Shown here: positions 33,014 to 45,537 of the stretch, in pieces
How positions within the stretch are numbered: the stretch's first letter is position 1
How the letters are laid out: each line of letters begins with the position of its first letter
NCBI RefSeq assembly: GCF_000003815.2
Contig: NC_049979.1
Span: 15,658,275 to 15,722,274 of the forward strand
DNA: 64,000 bases
Reading direction: 5' to 3'
DNA from: Branchiostoma floridae
Lineage: Eukaryota; Chordata; Leptocardii; Amphioxiformes; Branchiostomatidae
The notes under the pieces: model-generated
Databases searched by the model: none
What the model was told of the DNA's origin: nothing
What the model saw: the letters and a program-made list of their open reading frames with translations, nothing else
Position numbers and translations under genes: made by a program

Positions 33014-36000
33014 ATGACGACCCTAAGACCGTTCACATGCGATGACCTGTTCCGGTTTAATCGAGTGTAAGTCTCTCGTATGGGGGAGGGGGGCTTTTGT
33101 AGATTTGGTAAGCACTCAGCTCATACAGAGGTAGAATTTGTTTTCGGCTGCTATATAGTATAAAGGCAAATTGCCTTTATACTATATAATCATATTATAT
33201 GATAAACCTGACGTGTAACGGTGCAATGGTATAAAACAGTAGATAACTATATATTTATATGTGCAAAATGCATTTGAGTTCCACAAGGATATCATCAATG
33301 AATCATTTTCGACAATATTTCTTTAGACTTATAACCTGTGCTGATATGGTATCTTACATAATTTGCAGTTTCGTATAGTATAACTAGATTATAAAAAATC
33401 AGAAGGATGCTTTTACATCCCACGAATAACAACATCTTGACGCTTACTGTGCCAGAGTAATATTTTTTACTTTAAACCTTTCCCGCACCAAGGTTCACTG
33501 ACCCATATTACATTACATCATCATCACAGTTTACCACCGTCATTGATAATTTATCATGTTACACAGTGTGTTCTGGGTCATACTGTAACAAAACATTTGG
33601 GCACTGGTAGACATTTGGGAAATATCATTGAGCATTGGACAAGTGTTTAAATCAAGCTAGAATATTAAATAATATTTTCTAGCTGCAGAGTTGGATTAGG
33701 CTACCCCTGGCAGAAAAATCTTAGGCTTTTGGCAGCCTAATCCAAAAGTTGCTCTGCAGCTAAATATTTTCAAAGATGACTATTGAAATATATGAACAAA
33801 CATAACCTGAATTGCATTTCCCTTAATTGCAGGAATTTGGATCCACTGACTGAAACTGTATCCTTCAAATTAGTGTGTTGGTGTTAATGTGGTCATTTTG
33901 CAACATTAAAAACATACATTGCATGGATTGTATTGTTTTAAAGTGTGGTTCTCTCCTCTTTGAAGAAGAGATTTTTTCTTAACGCTTCTGGTTTGACTGT
34001 CAATGATCCGTTGCAGTATATGTATTGTTGTATACAAGTATGTTGTATATCATGTTGTATACATGGTTAAGGATTCCTTGATACTTGTCCAGTATGGCCT
34101 ACCATTCTACATGCAGTACCTGGCCAGGTGGCCTGAGTACTTCCAGGTGGCTGAGTCACCCACAGGGGAGATCATGGGATACAGTAAGTACAGTGGTGTG
34201 CTCTTGATATGGTTGCATTAATGATATGCCAGATTGTTCTATTGCTAAAAGGAATCACGACATTGATTTTAAACTGTTCCTGTTGATATTCTTAGCTCAA
34301 CTAGTCTTGATACGTAAATCACATAGATGTTTTATTGTTTTCTGTCTACAGTAATGGGTAAGGCAGAAGGCCGTGTTGCCCAGGAGGAGTGGCATGGACA
34401 CGTCACGGCGCTGTCTGTGGCACCTGAGTTCAGGAGACTGGGGCTGGCCGCCAAGATGATGTCAAGCTTGGAGCAGATTTCAGAAAAGTAAGGCTTTATC
34501 TGATTGTGGATGTAGTGCTCTGGATGGAACATATTTGCAAGTATTTTTTTTATATGATATGTTGTTTGGATACTGTATGACTGTTTTCTAACATGAATCA
34601 TAACATTTCTTCCCTTTTGACTGCAGCAAGAACTGTTACTTTGTGGACCTGTTTGTGCGAGTGTCTAACAAGGTTGCAGTGGACATGTACAAGAAGCTGG
34701 GGTACAGCATCTACAGGACTGTGCTGGAGTACTACTCAGGAGACCCTGATGAGGATGCTTATGGTGAGCTTGTATCAGTTTGTGGTTTGAAGAAAACAAA
34801 AAGCAGATAGAGACAAAAAATTGATTTATTGAATTGAATTCTTCTTCTCTTACCAGCTGATCCATTATCTTGATATATGTCGACATCCTTTTTACCTTCG
34901 CCAAGAAGGTTACATTTTGGGTAGCGTTTGTGTGTATGTATGGGTGTTTGTAGAAGACCACCATAACTCAAGAGCGCCTAGATGGATTGTATTGATATTC
35001 GGTATGTGGGTAGGTCTTGTTAAGACCTGGAAACGAGTGGATTTTGGGCCCCCTAGCGGCCTATTACGGTACTGCAGCGGAACTTCCTGGTTTGATATCT
35101 TGAGTTCTGGACATGCTGCGGCTATGAATTTTAAGTAGTAGACAGCTCTTGATGCCGTGAGTAGGTGGTCTAGGTTTGGGCCCCCTAGCGACTTGTTTGG
35201 AACTGCAGGGCAGGTTTAGTGTCAGCCTTTTAAAGGGAATAACTCAAGAAGAGGTTGACGGATTGTTATGATTTTTGGTTTGTGGATAGTTTACGTGATG
35301 CTTCATATAATTACATATTATCTATGCAGATTGGAAGCTAATTTGCATAATTGATTAAGAAATTGTCTAAACACGCTCAGTTCCATTACAGGACCATCGC
35401 AACATGTGACATTTGTAACTGAGAAAGAGAAGAATATTGATAGATATATGCAGATTATATTACTACAACTTTCCTTTGTCGGGTGATGATGTGTTGGTTG
35501 TATAACATACCTAGAGCTACAAGAGTTAGGCGATGGTCTGAGAAGGAAAGCATAAATCAATTTCGCCTGCGAAATATTATGCTAAATAAAGACCTAATTT
35601 GCATAATTCATGAGACTATGCTATAATGTCAGTGTGGTAAATGACGGGAATGTTTTACTTGTAGCATTTGGAAGTTATGTACAGGTGAACATCGTTGAAC
35701 ATTAATTATGCAAATGAGATCCTCATTTGCATAAAGTATCAGAAAATGCGATAAAAGCCTTCTTTCTTAACATAGATTGTGTGCGTCTGTTGTTTGGTGG
35801 AGGACATGATCAAGTAATATGATTTATGCAAATAAGAGCCTTATTTTCTAATTAATGACAAACACAATTGATACAGCAGTTGTAAAAGATGGAATCATTT
35901 GGCGAAGATATGGGGTCGTGGAACTCTAGTTTCATTCTATGTTGTACCTGATTTTGGTCACTACCGCTGGTATACCTCCCTTCCAAGGTTTAAGGGACTG

Positions 36001-36181
36001 CGATAGGGTAGCACTCATTAACTTGTACTTCTGTTGAAATGAATATCACTACCGGTATGTCCGATTGATGGAAAAATTGTCTGTGTGTTTTTCAGACATG
36101 AGGAAGGCCCTGTCTGCAGATGTGAAGAAGAAGTCCATCATACCCTTACCCCATCCTGTCCGACCAGAGGACATAGAATAA
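33014..36181 (+). CDS. NAA20: N-alpha-acetyltransferase 20, NatB catalytic subunit (6 exons)
   Basis: Exons 33014-33066, 33833-33857, 34093-34183, 34352-34487, 34627-34763 and 36096-36181 join in phase to 175 codons plus TAA, against 178 in human. The N-terminus MTTLRPFTCDDLFRFN, the YGLPFYMQYLARWPEYF stretch and the C-terminus IIPLPHPVRPEDIE match NAA20 closely. The GNAT fold is clear: beta4 HVTALSVAPEF followed by the acetyl-CoA-binding RRLGLA loop (R/QxxGxA, residues about 86-91), and later VSNKVAVDMYKKLGY. NatB, formed with NAA25, acetylates protein N-termini starting Met-Asp/Glu/Asn/Gln co-translationally at ribosomes. Exon 2 is only 25 nt but is needed for frame. A strong call; the gene appears intact. 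Confidence 0.97.
33152..33188. repeat. 37-bp perfect palindrome
   Basis: Two 18-bp arms (start TATATAGTATAAAGGCAA) pair perfectly around one base. CTATATA can also be read as a 7-bp direct repeat at 33151-33157 and 33182-33188 around a 24-bp palindrome, which would match the micro-insertion layout. The AT-rich flank makes this ambiguous. It lies in NAA20 intron 1. Confidence 0.6.
33680..33762. repeat. Imperfect hairpin in NAA20 intron 1
   Basis: Arms TAGCTGCAGAG and GGATTAGGCT are repeated inverted, with a 6-base bulge in the right arm. Probably a small inverted-repeat element. It ends about 70 bp before the 25-nt exon 2. Confidence 0.6.
34890..36050 (+). other. NAA20 intron 5, filled with dispersed repeat sequence
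   Basis: This stretch has the recurring phrases CATAACTCAAGAGCGCCTAG, GGATTGTATTGATATTCGGT and GGGCCCCCTAGCG (twice, at about 35048 and 35180), and repeated TTTGCATAATT-type words between 35340 and 35840. It reads as an old dispersed repeat with internal semi-repetition. No exon inside. Confidence 0.5.
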
Positions 36182-39100
36182 CAATAGTGAACCACAGCAG
36201 GATTCTTACAGGTCTGGGACAGATGTAAAACAAACTTCGCCCTAAATATATGATCAGCCAAATTGACAGTTGCAGTTTTCTTGCCATGTTACCAAGTGCC
36301 AGCCTACAATCATGGTAGTTTTTATGTCACTGTCAAACTTACAATCTCATTAAGTAACGATGTATGTCCAGCAAGTCAGCCATAAGTACAAAAATTTTAA
36401 AAGGAGAGTGTCGGAGACCATACGCCATTTTCAACAGTGATTTCCCCAAAATTTAGGGCATAAGTCATTAAGTGTAACAGGGACTGCCCCCTGAAGAGAC
36501 AAGGCATCTGTCATAGATCTGCAAGAGATCTGCTGTGGGGCCCAACCTTAATGAGGTTTGGGGCAATGTTATATTTGTAGCTATACATGTACAAGCACCA
36601 CAATTCTATCCTGGGTACAATCCCCATGAGTATACACCCCCTTTCACTGATGCCCACAGTCAGGGGGAGTGAACCTAAACTCAGGAGGATGGGAACCAGA
36701 GGATGGTACCCAGCTTACAAGTCTAGTTTTTTTTTTTAATTCTTCCATTTGAAAGGTTATTTTGGATGGATGTTGGTAGATAGAAGCACCAAAAGTAATG
36801 AGCCAGACTAAGTGTTTAAAAGTGCAGGTACTGTATACCAAAGGTTAGAGAAGTTTAAACATTTATTACATGGGGGGGAAATGCTTATAGCCAACCATAT
36901 TCTTTTTGTAGCCTTGTTTATCTAGATGATAACAAGGTGTAAGAAGTGGAGTGGGTTGAACATGAAAAAATACTAGTAGTGTCGATGTAACTATCCTCAC
37001 AGTAATGGGATCTGTTAGCCTCCTTCACCAGCCTCTCTGAGGGCATTGGCGTAAGTTGTTGGGGGGTGGGTTGGGTTGGGGAGGTCGATTCGCGATTTTT
37101 AACGTCGGAGAATACGCCAGGAAGGAAAATATGCCGCGAAAGGAAAAATACTGGGAAAGGAATATATGCTGGGAAGGTTGTACCAAGGAAGTTCCTGGTT
37201 TTTCAGCAAATAAAGTAATCTGCATGTAACAAAGCATTTTGTGCAGCGAGTAATCAGAGAATGTTGACACAGTGAGAAGACATTGTTTTTCCCGTCGCAA
37301 AATAAATATGAGTGATGAGAAGTGAACATCTTAATAATAATATGTATACATTCCCCAAGCCTTATGTAGTAGTCAAAGCCTACAGCAGTATTTGTTTCCG
37401 TACCATTTGTTAGAGGAAAAGGTTTGTACTTTGGCTAGGCTTTGTCTCAGAGCGACTTTCCAGGACAATATATTGCGATAATGTCAGAGCTTGCATTCCT
37501 GAAATGTCCTGAGCTCTCAACTCGTAGCGTCTGAAGCGGTCTCTGGGCGACGTTTTGATGTTGCTGTTTATACCAAAATTTAGTCCGTAGATGCTACAGT
37601 ACTAGTAACGTCATTCATAACAGAAGACGTCATCTTTCCGTCGGGTTTTACGTTAATTTTTGCCAGCAAACGTTACAGATGAGAAATACCTCGGCATTGG
37701 TGTTTTTCTCATCAAAAGGATATTATCAATAGCTGCATGAAACATGTGCCATCTGTGGTAACGATACAGATGGTACATGTTTCGCACAGCTATTGATAGG
37801 GTCCGCCTTCTACCGGAATACAGAGGAAAACACAGGAAAACATATGAAGGAGGGTGAAATCTACTGAAATACAGCATGTAAGTTTTGACGTGTAAACATG
37901 GCAGGTCGCTATATTTTGGCAAAGAATAATCTACTCATGGCCCTGGAAATTAGCCTCCTTAGCAGGCTCTCTGTGGTCTTTTTTGTGTGCTCATAATACA
38001 CTTGGAGGCCAGTAATCAGCGACGGCCGGCAATCAGCGACCCAGTACAAAAAGAAATGGCTCCTTCAGTCCTTGCTTCGAATATGACAGTCTGTGAGTTA
38101 TCCCCTTTAACTTGATCTTACTTGGCTTTACACTAGTATGAAACTGTTACATGTACATTAATGATTTTCATAACCCCGCTGACCACCTTAGGATAAGGCA
38201 TGAACCTTGGATATAATGAAACTCACCTGTCACAAACTGGTGAATAAGTTCGATCGGCGGTTTAACTTGCGAAACCCGACGCGGGGCTGTTATTCAAATG
38301 CATGAACTAGTAATGGTTGCCGCCCGAAATAGACCGCTTGAATAGCTAATACGTCATCGGTAAGTCCCGTGACCCTCGGCCTTTCGTGGGCGTGGCTATT
38401 GGCATGAATGGGCGTATATATACGTCATGCGGCTGCCATGGTCACGGTTGTTCTGCGTTGTTTCTAGAAAAACCTGGATCTTTCTGCAACGACGAAAATA
38501 TGTATATTCACTACAAATATTTAACGTTATATCTTTTGTATTAGCCTACACAATACGTGTGTATGTTTTTTTTTAATCCTCGCATGTCTTCTCTTTGGGC
38601 AGCGGGCAAATTCTAGGTTGGTGTTAACGTGCATGATCAATGAGGAAAATCCTTGGGAAAATCTATCATTCAAATGATTTGATCTTCATGTCAGGTGTTA
38701 TACATGGTCTATACACGCGGGTCTATTTTGCATAGTTGCTGTTAAAGTGTCATAACTCGTTGGTGGTAAATGATGAGAATCTCATACTTGTGACAAGTTA
38801 GTCAGTTAAAGGCGTACACCACCATGTAAATGCGATGGTCATCAGTATGAAGTGGAATCCTGACAAGGTCGAACGGACTTTCACACATTCAACACATTGT
38901 ATTTTGGTAGAGAATACCATTTAAAAAAATAATTTACGTTAATTACAGCTTTATTTGCATTGAAACACTAGAGGCGAGTAGAACAGAAGGAAACAACATC
39001 CCGACTCCCGGGATCGGGATTCGAACCCGCGCCACAAAAGCTCAGAGCTCCTTGGCAAGGACGATAGGCGCTACTTGAACCCCACTGTTACACTACTCCC

Positions 39101-40150
39101 CCTTTTCTTTTCAAGATTCGTCCTCGAATCTCTGAGTTAGATATCCCTGTGGGCAGGCACATCTCCAGTCTGTTAACCACCAGGATCGGTGTGGGAACCA
39201 GTGAAACAACCAGAGCGGCGAGTAGAACAGAAAGAAACAACATCCCGACTGCTGGGATTCGAACCCACGCCGAAGCCGGATCACAGGTCCAGATACGCTA
39301 CCATTGTCGTGACAAAAGCTCAGAGCTCCTTGGCAAGGACGGTAGGCGCTACTTGAGGTTACAGCATAATGTATGAGGCAAGATAAAACGTCTGAATACT
39401 TAATCCAAACTCTTGTTTCTGTTAAAAGTAGAAAATTGTGCTCTGTATAAGTAGAATATGATGTTGAATATACCATTGCCCTGGTACATTTCAATTTTAC
39501 ACAACAAACAATACAGTTATTGAGGCTAATGAAATGTATGGTTGTGAGAAATGATAGTACCGATTAAGAATAAATATTATACTAACTGACGGGGAGTCAT
39601 CACCGTGACATCACAGCCTGTTCCTAATTAATTAGTCGCACCAAAGAGCGCGGCGGTGACATTTTCAGATCGCCGTTTTCTTCACCTCGGACAATTCATC
39701 TGAAAATCACATCGATGTTTTCAGAAAATATCATATATTTATGTGAAAGATAGAGGAAAGCTCATTTCAGCGTCTCTTTAAAAAGAGTGGTCAATCATAA
39801 CTTACTAGTATTCGGGATGTACACTATGTACTTGAAATACCTGCAGATGAATATGGTTTAATGACCGGCTATTCACCTGAGAATGAGTGACGTGTACGTG
39901 TGTGGGCGAGGAAACAGGAAGCCGTACGCTCTTTTAATTCTTCCCCTTGGTTTTTAAAGGAAGTACAAATGCACAGTTCTAAGAGAATGTGTCCAAGAAG
40001 CAAGACATGAAAAAATGAGCATTCACCAGAGATACAATATAACCATTTGTTAAAATGTCTATATGCTTGTAAATGTTTGGACATGCCCAGGATAAGTCAT
40101 TGCGTTGTGTTTTCTGCTTTGCACGTGTAAGTTGTAACAAAGCACACAAC
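36182..40150. other. Intergenic DNA between NAA20 and the TRAF cluster
   Basis: The NAA20 3' UTR probably runs into this region; candidate AATAAA signals are at 37209-37214 and 37301-37306. A hairpin with arms TATCAATAGCTG lies at 37724-37798. Two direct copies of a TTAGCCTCCTT...CTCTCTG repeat end occur at about 37016 and 37950. A tRNA-derived repeat pair is at 38975-39370. No coding exon recognised. Confidence 0.45.
38975..39370 (-). repeat. tRNA-derived repeat, two copies
   Basis: On the minus strand two segments contain the pol III B-box consensus GGTTCGAATCC (complement at 39017-39027 and 39255-39265). They share the flank AGTAGCGCCTA...CCTTGCCAAGGAGCTC. The second keeps a D-arm-like TGGTAGCGTATCTGGA and an anticodon-arm-like hairpin, but its acceptor ends do not pair. 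It is therefore a tRNA-derived repeat or pseudogene, not a working tRNA gene. Confidence 0.6.
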
Positions 40151-40153
40151 ACC

Positions 40154-40182
40154 TGACGTCATTGGGATTCCCGGCTGACTCA
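40154..40182 (+). promoter_or_regulatory. CRE, kappaB-like and AP-1 sites upstream of TRAF3-like gene A
   Basis: Within 29 bp lie a full CRE octamer TGACGTCA (40154-40161), a kappaB-like GGGATTCCC (40164-40172, 9 of 10 consensus positions) and an AP-1 site TGACTCA (40176-40182). They are about 360-390 bp upstream of the ATG. CRE plus kappaB pairs recur upstream of the other two TRAF3-like genes. A role in stress- or NF-kB-driven expression is inferred. Confidence 0.45.
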
Positions 40183-40542
40183 TACTTCTGCGCAGGCGTA
40201 CAGAGCGCTTTTTCGGAGCACGCCGTGTGTACAGAAGTGCTGAGTTCGCCGTCTGCACTGTCCAATTTCGGTACATTATTTTGGTGCAGAGACTCGCCGC
40301 GCATGCATACGTACCATAAATGCACAGAGTTGGTCATGGCGAGGCGACAGCAGTCGGGATTGCCCATGAAACTTATTTTGACGAATGGTATAGTGTAGTC
40401 TGAACGCACTCGGTCATTGAACTTTGACCTGGGTTTCCCGTGTGGTGACGTAATATATCATATGTAAGTATAAGCAGGGTTTTTTTCTGAATGCGTCATA
40501 TTTCTTGGAGTAAAGTCTCTGTGAAACACTTCGACAGTCTAT

Positions 40543-43500
40543 ATGCTGGACAGTTTTTCTTCTGTACCTCCTTCAAATATAGCAGAGCCGTTTTTCATCA
40601 GGAACAGTGAAGTTACAGGGCCTGACATGGATCTAGACTTCGCGTACCCCCTGGAGGACAGATACAAGTGCCTCCTGTGTGGCCGATGTCTTCGGAACCC
40701 CCGGCAGTCTCTTGAATGTGGTCATCGGTTCTGTGAAAGCTGCCTAACAGAAGAATTACGGTAAGAATTTTGACCTATCTCAAGTACTTTTGATATGTAT
40801 CGTTTATGCCCGATGATACCGTACATGTATTGCTTCCGGTATTGGCGGCCGTTCCGACACTCCACTATAGCGTTTACCCATTAAACATTTAACCCACTAA
40901 AGCAATACAAAGATTTAAATGTTGTTGTTTTCTTTGAACTACAGTAAAGATGCACCGAGATGTCCAGTGGACAAACAGGCACTTTCTGCAAATGGGGTAA
41001 GTAGAAATCGTGACGACTTAAATAAAATACTCTTATTTTTCTTGTACGTAACTGTTACGTATGATCGCCTGTTGATATTAGGCTCATGTAGAGGTGAAGC
41101 AAGAATATAAGCCCCTTGGGTGAAGTTAGCTTTGCTTCCAAGTGATTAGAGAAAAGACAATATAAGGCGTGAAATAACACCAACACCCATGACAAATATA
41201 AAACTTCTAGAAATAAAAAAAAAGCTGCATTCACTGACATGGCATAAATCGCTATATATGGTGCAACAAAGATTTATCCTCGAACCTCTTCTGATTTTGA
41301 TTTACTAGTATATAAATGATCTAACATATCTATCCCCAAACCTTTCACTCTTTAAATTGTTGATATCCCAAACTTGTTTATATTGCCCGACGAAAACTTC
41401 AATACTTTGGTAACTAGTCTACCTTGAATGAAGAACTAGAGAAAATAAGTACTAGTACCTTGTTCAAAACAACGAATTTGTCTTTCAATGTTGATCAAAC
41501 AAATCTGATAATTTTTGCAAGCGCTAGAAACGAAAAAAAAAACATATGAAAAATGCTAAAATACAAACATGTATTTATGTGTGGTATTGACATCCACCCG
41601 CTCTCACATTTATGATTACAGACAGCTTTCCTAACTCTGAACTCTTTGGGATTATAGGTATTTCCAGACAAGGGTGCGGAAAGGGAGATTGGACAGCTCG
41701 TAGTCAACTGTGTCAATAAAAAAGCAGGGTGTGAAATACAAGCATCAATCAAGGAACTCCAGGTACGTCTCACAGATTTCTCTTCACAAATCCAACACTA
41801 TTTCAATAAAGCCTGCTAAATAAAGCATAGCGCGGACAAAAGTTGCATGTGACAAACTGTAAAATCAGCAAATATTCTATCATAATGTTTATAAAGCTTA
41901 ATGTGAAGCCAGAGCGATCTATAGCAAAGTTATGAATATGTACAAAAACCCCATGGCCATGCTTACGGTTTTTTACAAATGCTTTTGAAATGGGCATTTT
42001 CACTTATTCTTATATTTGTCTTTGGAATGAATTTTCATGTATATTATATTCATATCACAACAGGAACATCTAGAAGAATGCAAATATGCCACAATAGAGT
42101 GCATACACAAGTCTAAGGGCTGCAACGTGCAAGTACCAAGATGTCACCTAGCGGAACATCTGGAAAATGAATGTCAGTTCCGACAAGAGCCGTGCAAGTT
42201 CTGTCAGGAGTTAATACCTCTGGCACAGACGGAGGTGAGGATTTGATTCGTTTGTACCAACATGTTGATTATTAAATCAAGCAGTTTTATATGATATGTT
42301 TTCTCACTATGCACATTATACATCGCTGATGTAATTTCGAACTAATAAGAAAATTATGTTCAACGTCACTGTCACAGTTGCGATTGTTTGGGAGACGTGT
42401 CCTTGCACGTGCAGTTGAATGAAGTGTTTATTTTCTCCAGGACCACACAAAGCAGTGTCCGAAGGCCCCAAGTTCTTGTCCAAATGGCTGCGAGTTGACA
42501 GGAGTGACACGAGAAGAGGTAGAAACACGTCAATTTTCACATTTCCTATGCATCACCAAAATGAGGCTTTAATCAGAATTATACTTTAATTCATATTTTC
42601 GTTGTCTAAATTGGAGTCCTTAACATCTTTTACAGGTAGAGAAACACCTCCAGGATGAATGCCCCCAGTCAGAAGCCAACTGCAGATTCAACTCCTACGG
42701 ATGTACATTTAAGGTAAATTTACTTCACCCCAACTATAAAATGTGAATCAGTATCGAGGCCGTGGGAATAAATATTACTCGTAATGCTATTGTAACGTTA
42801 TTGATATTGTATGTTATCTGTAAATACATGTAGAAGCAATTGTATTAATCTTATTAGATAAAACAAAATTTTTATTGTAGTGGTTGTCAATACTGTCTTG
42901 CATAATAGCTTCTTTATCCAAATTTTTCACAGCAGAAAGCGATATTATACATTACATCATCCTTGTATACGAACATATGATCATAATCATATTGACATAA
43001 TGATGATATTTTTATCAGGGCCCGAGGAGTCATGTCAGTGAGCATGAATCTCTGTCCATGGCAGAGCACCTACTTATGGTAACCAGCAACCTGGCTAACC
43101 TGGAGCTCAGTCTGTCTGAATCACGTCGAGAGCTACAGGAAGTCTCTAACCAGAGAGACCTGTTTAAGAACACAGTCACACAGCAAGCAAGCGAGATCAC
43201 GTCACTGAAACAAAAATCTGAAAAGCAAGATGGAAAAATTGCATCACTTCAGGTAACATGAATGTTCCTAGTTTATCATTAATCAAAAGTTAATTCCAGG
43301 GCAAAGTAACAATTGGTCTAAATGAATATTTATTTATTCATTCATTTTTTAATGAATATTAAAATAACAAGGTCATCATGCTGCTAGATTAAATATATTA
43401 GAATATAAAATTTATTTACCCATTGTAAATCTGTTTGTCTCTTACAGAAAATGGTAGCCAACCAAACAGACAAACTTATGAAGTTTGAACAAGATCTGGA

Positions 43501-44442
43501 GACAACTGCAAAGAAGGAAGAAGTGGAGGGTCAAAAGAGGGACCTGGTGGCCGTGAAGGAAACAGTTAAAAGAACAGAAAACAGACTGACCAAGTTGGAG
43601 ACCAGGGGATCAGGAGGAGGGGGGGTGTTTTCAGGTGCAACAGGTATGTGTTGTCTTGTAAGAAATGTTTGATTTTCCCCCTACAGTTGAGAGAAAAAAC
43701 TATACAGGATCTAGTTGTACCGAATGAAAAATATAGAATTCTCATATAAGCAAATGCCAAGCAAATCTACATATCATTAAATTTTTGGTACATGTTTTGT
43801 ATTGCACTGTAGAGTAGAATTTCGTCTACTTGCATATGTATTAATGTTAACTGGTTCTGATGTCCCACAGGAGAAGTAGAAACACAACTTGCATCTCAAG
43901 ACAGACAACTCGGCATCCACGATGTCCGACTGGCTGAGATGGACCTCCGCTTCCAGATCCTGGAGACAGCCAGCTTTGATGGAACCCTTCTGTGGAAGAT
44001 CAAGGACTACACCAGGAGAAAGCACGACGCAACCACAGGCAGAACTTTGTCTCTGTACAGTCAGCCCTTCTATACCAGTAGAAATGGTTATAAGATGTGT
44101 GCTAGGGTGTACCTGAATGGGGATGGTATGGGGAAGGGTACACACATGTCCCTGTTCTTTGTAGTCATGAGAGGAGACTATGATGCCCTGTTGCCCTGGC
44201 CCTTCAGACAGAAAGTAACCCTGATGCTTCTAGACCAGGATCAGGGCAGGCGCCACCTGTCGGATACGTTCCGCCCTGACCCGACCAGCAGCAGCTTCAA
44301 GCGCCCCACCAGCGACATGAACATTGCTTCAGGCTGCCCGCTGTTCGTGTCACAGGCTGTAGTGGAGGGGAGCCCTTATCTTAAGGACGACACGATTTTT
44401 ATCAAGGTTATCGTTGAGACATCGGACTTGGTTGGACCATAG
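40543..44442 (+). CDS. TRAF3-like adaptor / RING E3 ligase, tandem copy A (9 coding exons)
   Basis: Exons 40543-40760, 40945-40996, 41658-41762, 42064-42234, 42441-42518, 42636-42713, 43019-43252, 43448-43643 and 43871-44442 give 567 codons plus TAG, the size of TRAF3 (568). The RING spans residues 43-82 (CLLC, CGHRFC, then CPVD: a C3HC3D type ending in Asp). TRAF-type zinc fingers fill exons 3-6 (about 91-234). Exons 7-8 form a coiled coil (235-377). The TRAF-C/MATH domain is about 410-562, with YKMCARVYLNGDGMGKGTH, LPWPFRQKV and MNIASGCPLF, closest to TRAF3. TRAFs trimerise beneath TNF and Toll/IL-1 receptors; TRAF3 limits non-canonical NF-kB and promotes interferon signalling. The first ATG was used; Met29 is an alternative. 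The last exon encodes the same protein as that of copy B. Confidence 0.92.
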
Positions 44443-45537
44443 CGGCATAGGATAGGGCATCATTACCACACAGTATTGCATTATTCCCATTAACCTACCA
44501 GAAACAGTTGACGATAGGTCTAAGGCTAAGGCCCAGTTCAGGCAATCAATGCAACAAAAAACAAAACAAGTTTCCAACTTAGCCATAGGCTTTTGTAGTA
44601 TTCCAAAAGCATTTTACAACCACTAGACTTAAAAACGGTTACAAAGATGCCAGCCCAGGCTTTCTAGACAGTGACATGGTTGGAACCGGAGATGGCTAAC
44701 CCTCTTCTAGAACTATAATGTCTTCAGGGGTGTTGAAGAAGTTGTACAATCCTAGTACATTGGGTATAACTGCTGCTTGGGGATGACTGGTCGTATGGAG
44801 TTTTTTTTTCAGATTTAGGCACCAAACAATGCAAGCTGCGTTTATCCTGTAAGGTACCTGTAGGCACTTTAGGGATGTACATGTATTGGTAAAAAAGAAA
44901 TGTAACTTCAAAGAATATTCCTCTTGACAATAATATGTGCCTGGAATAGTTATGGATGTTAATTTTACCTCTCCTTTGTGATATGATGTTTTTAACTCCT
45001 TTATAGAGTGACATCTGTGCACCGTAAATTGCTGCTGATATGTATAGACTCAGCTTCTTTTTGTAGATATAGCTCAAGACTACTTTTGAATGCAGTCTCT
45101 ATATACTATTTCGATATGTTGGTATTTTATTGTTAAGTTTTTAACTAGGCATTAGTATCGCATTGTATGATGATGGCCTTATGTTATAAAATTAAGCACA
45201 AATGAAAAAAAAAAGAAATTTCGGAAAAATACAGTGCCAAATATCAAATACAATGTACACTCTCTTAGACACTAGGGGATCAGAATCATCTTTATTGAGC
45301 CTCAGACTTAGACATACAAATACAAGATGAAAGATTAAAATACCTAGGCCAGCCCTTTTTCCAGACTTACAACGTCCAGAGGGCGCAAGGTAAAACATAT
45401 TAAAAAAAAAGAACAATCGTGTGCGTCGGACTGCTGAGATTCTTTAAAATTCTTTAACCCTATTGCACAAGAAGATTGCAAAACTCATATATTGCACTAA
45501 TTGCATATTGCACTATCTCATGTAACGATAACAGCTA
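44443..45537. other. 3' UTR of TRAF3-like A and spacer before the LINE
   Basis: AT-rich and non-coding. No clean AATAAA for the plus strand was seen. The stretch adjoining 45537 is probably the 3' tail of the minus-strand LINE; it has repeated GTGCAATAT words at about 45478-45515. Confidence 0.4.

Noticed and set aside
39245-39312. Possible tRNA gene on the minus strand
   Set aside because: It has a B-box and arm-like hairpins, but the acceptor ends do not pair and a second degenerate copy is adjacent, so it is a tRNA-derived repeat.
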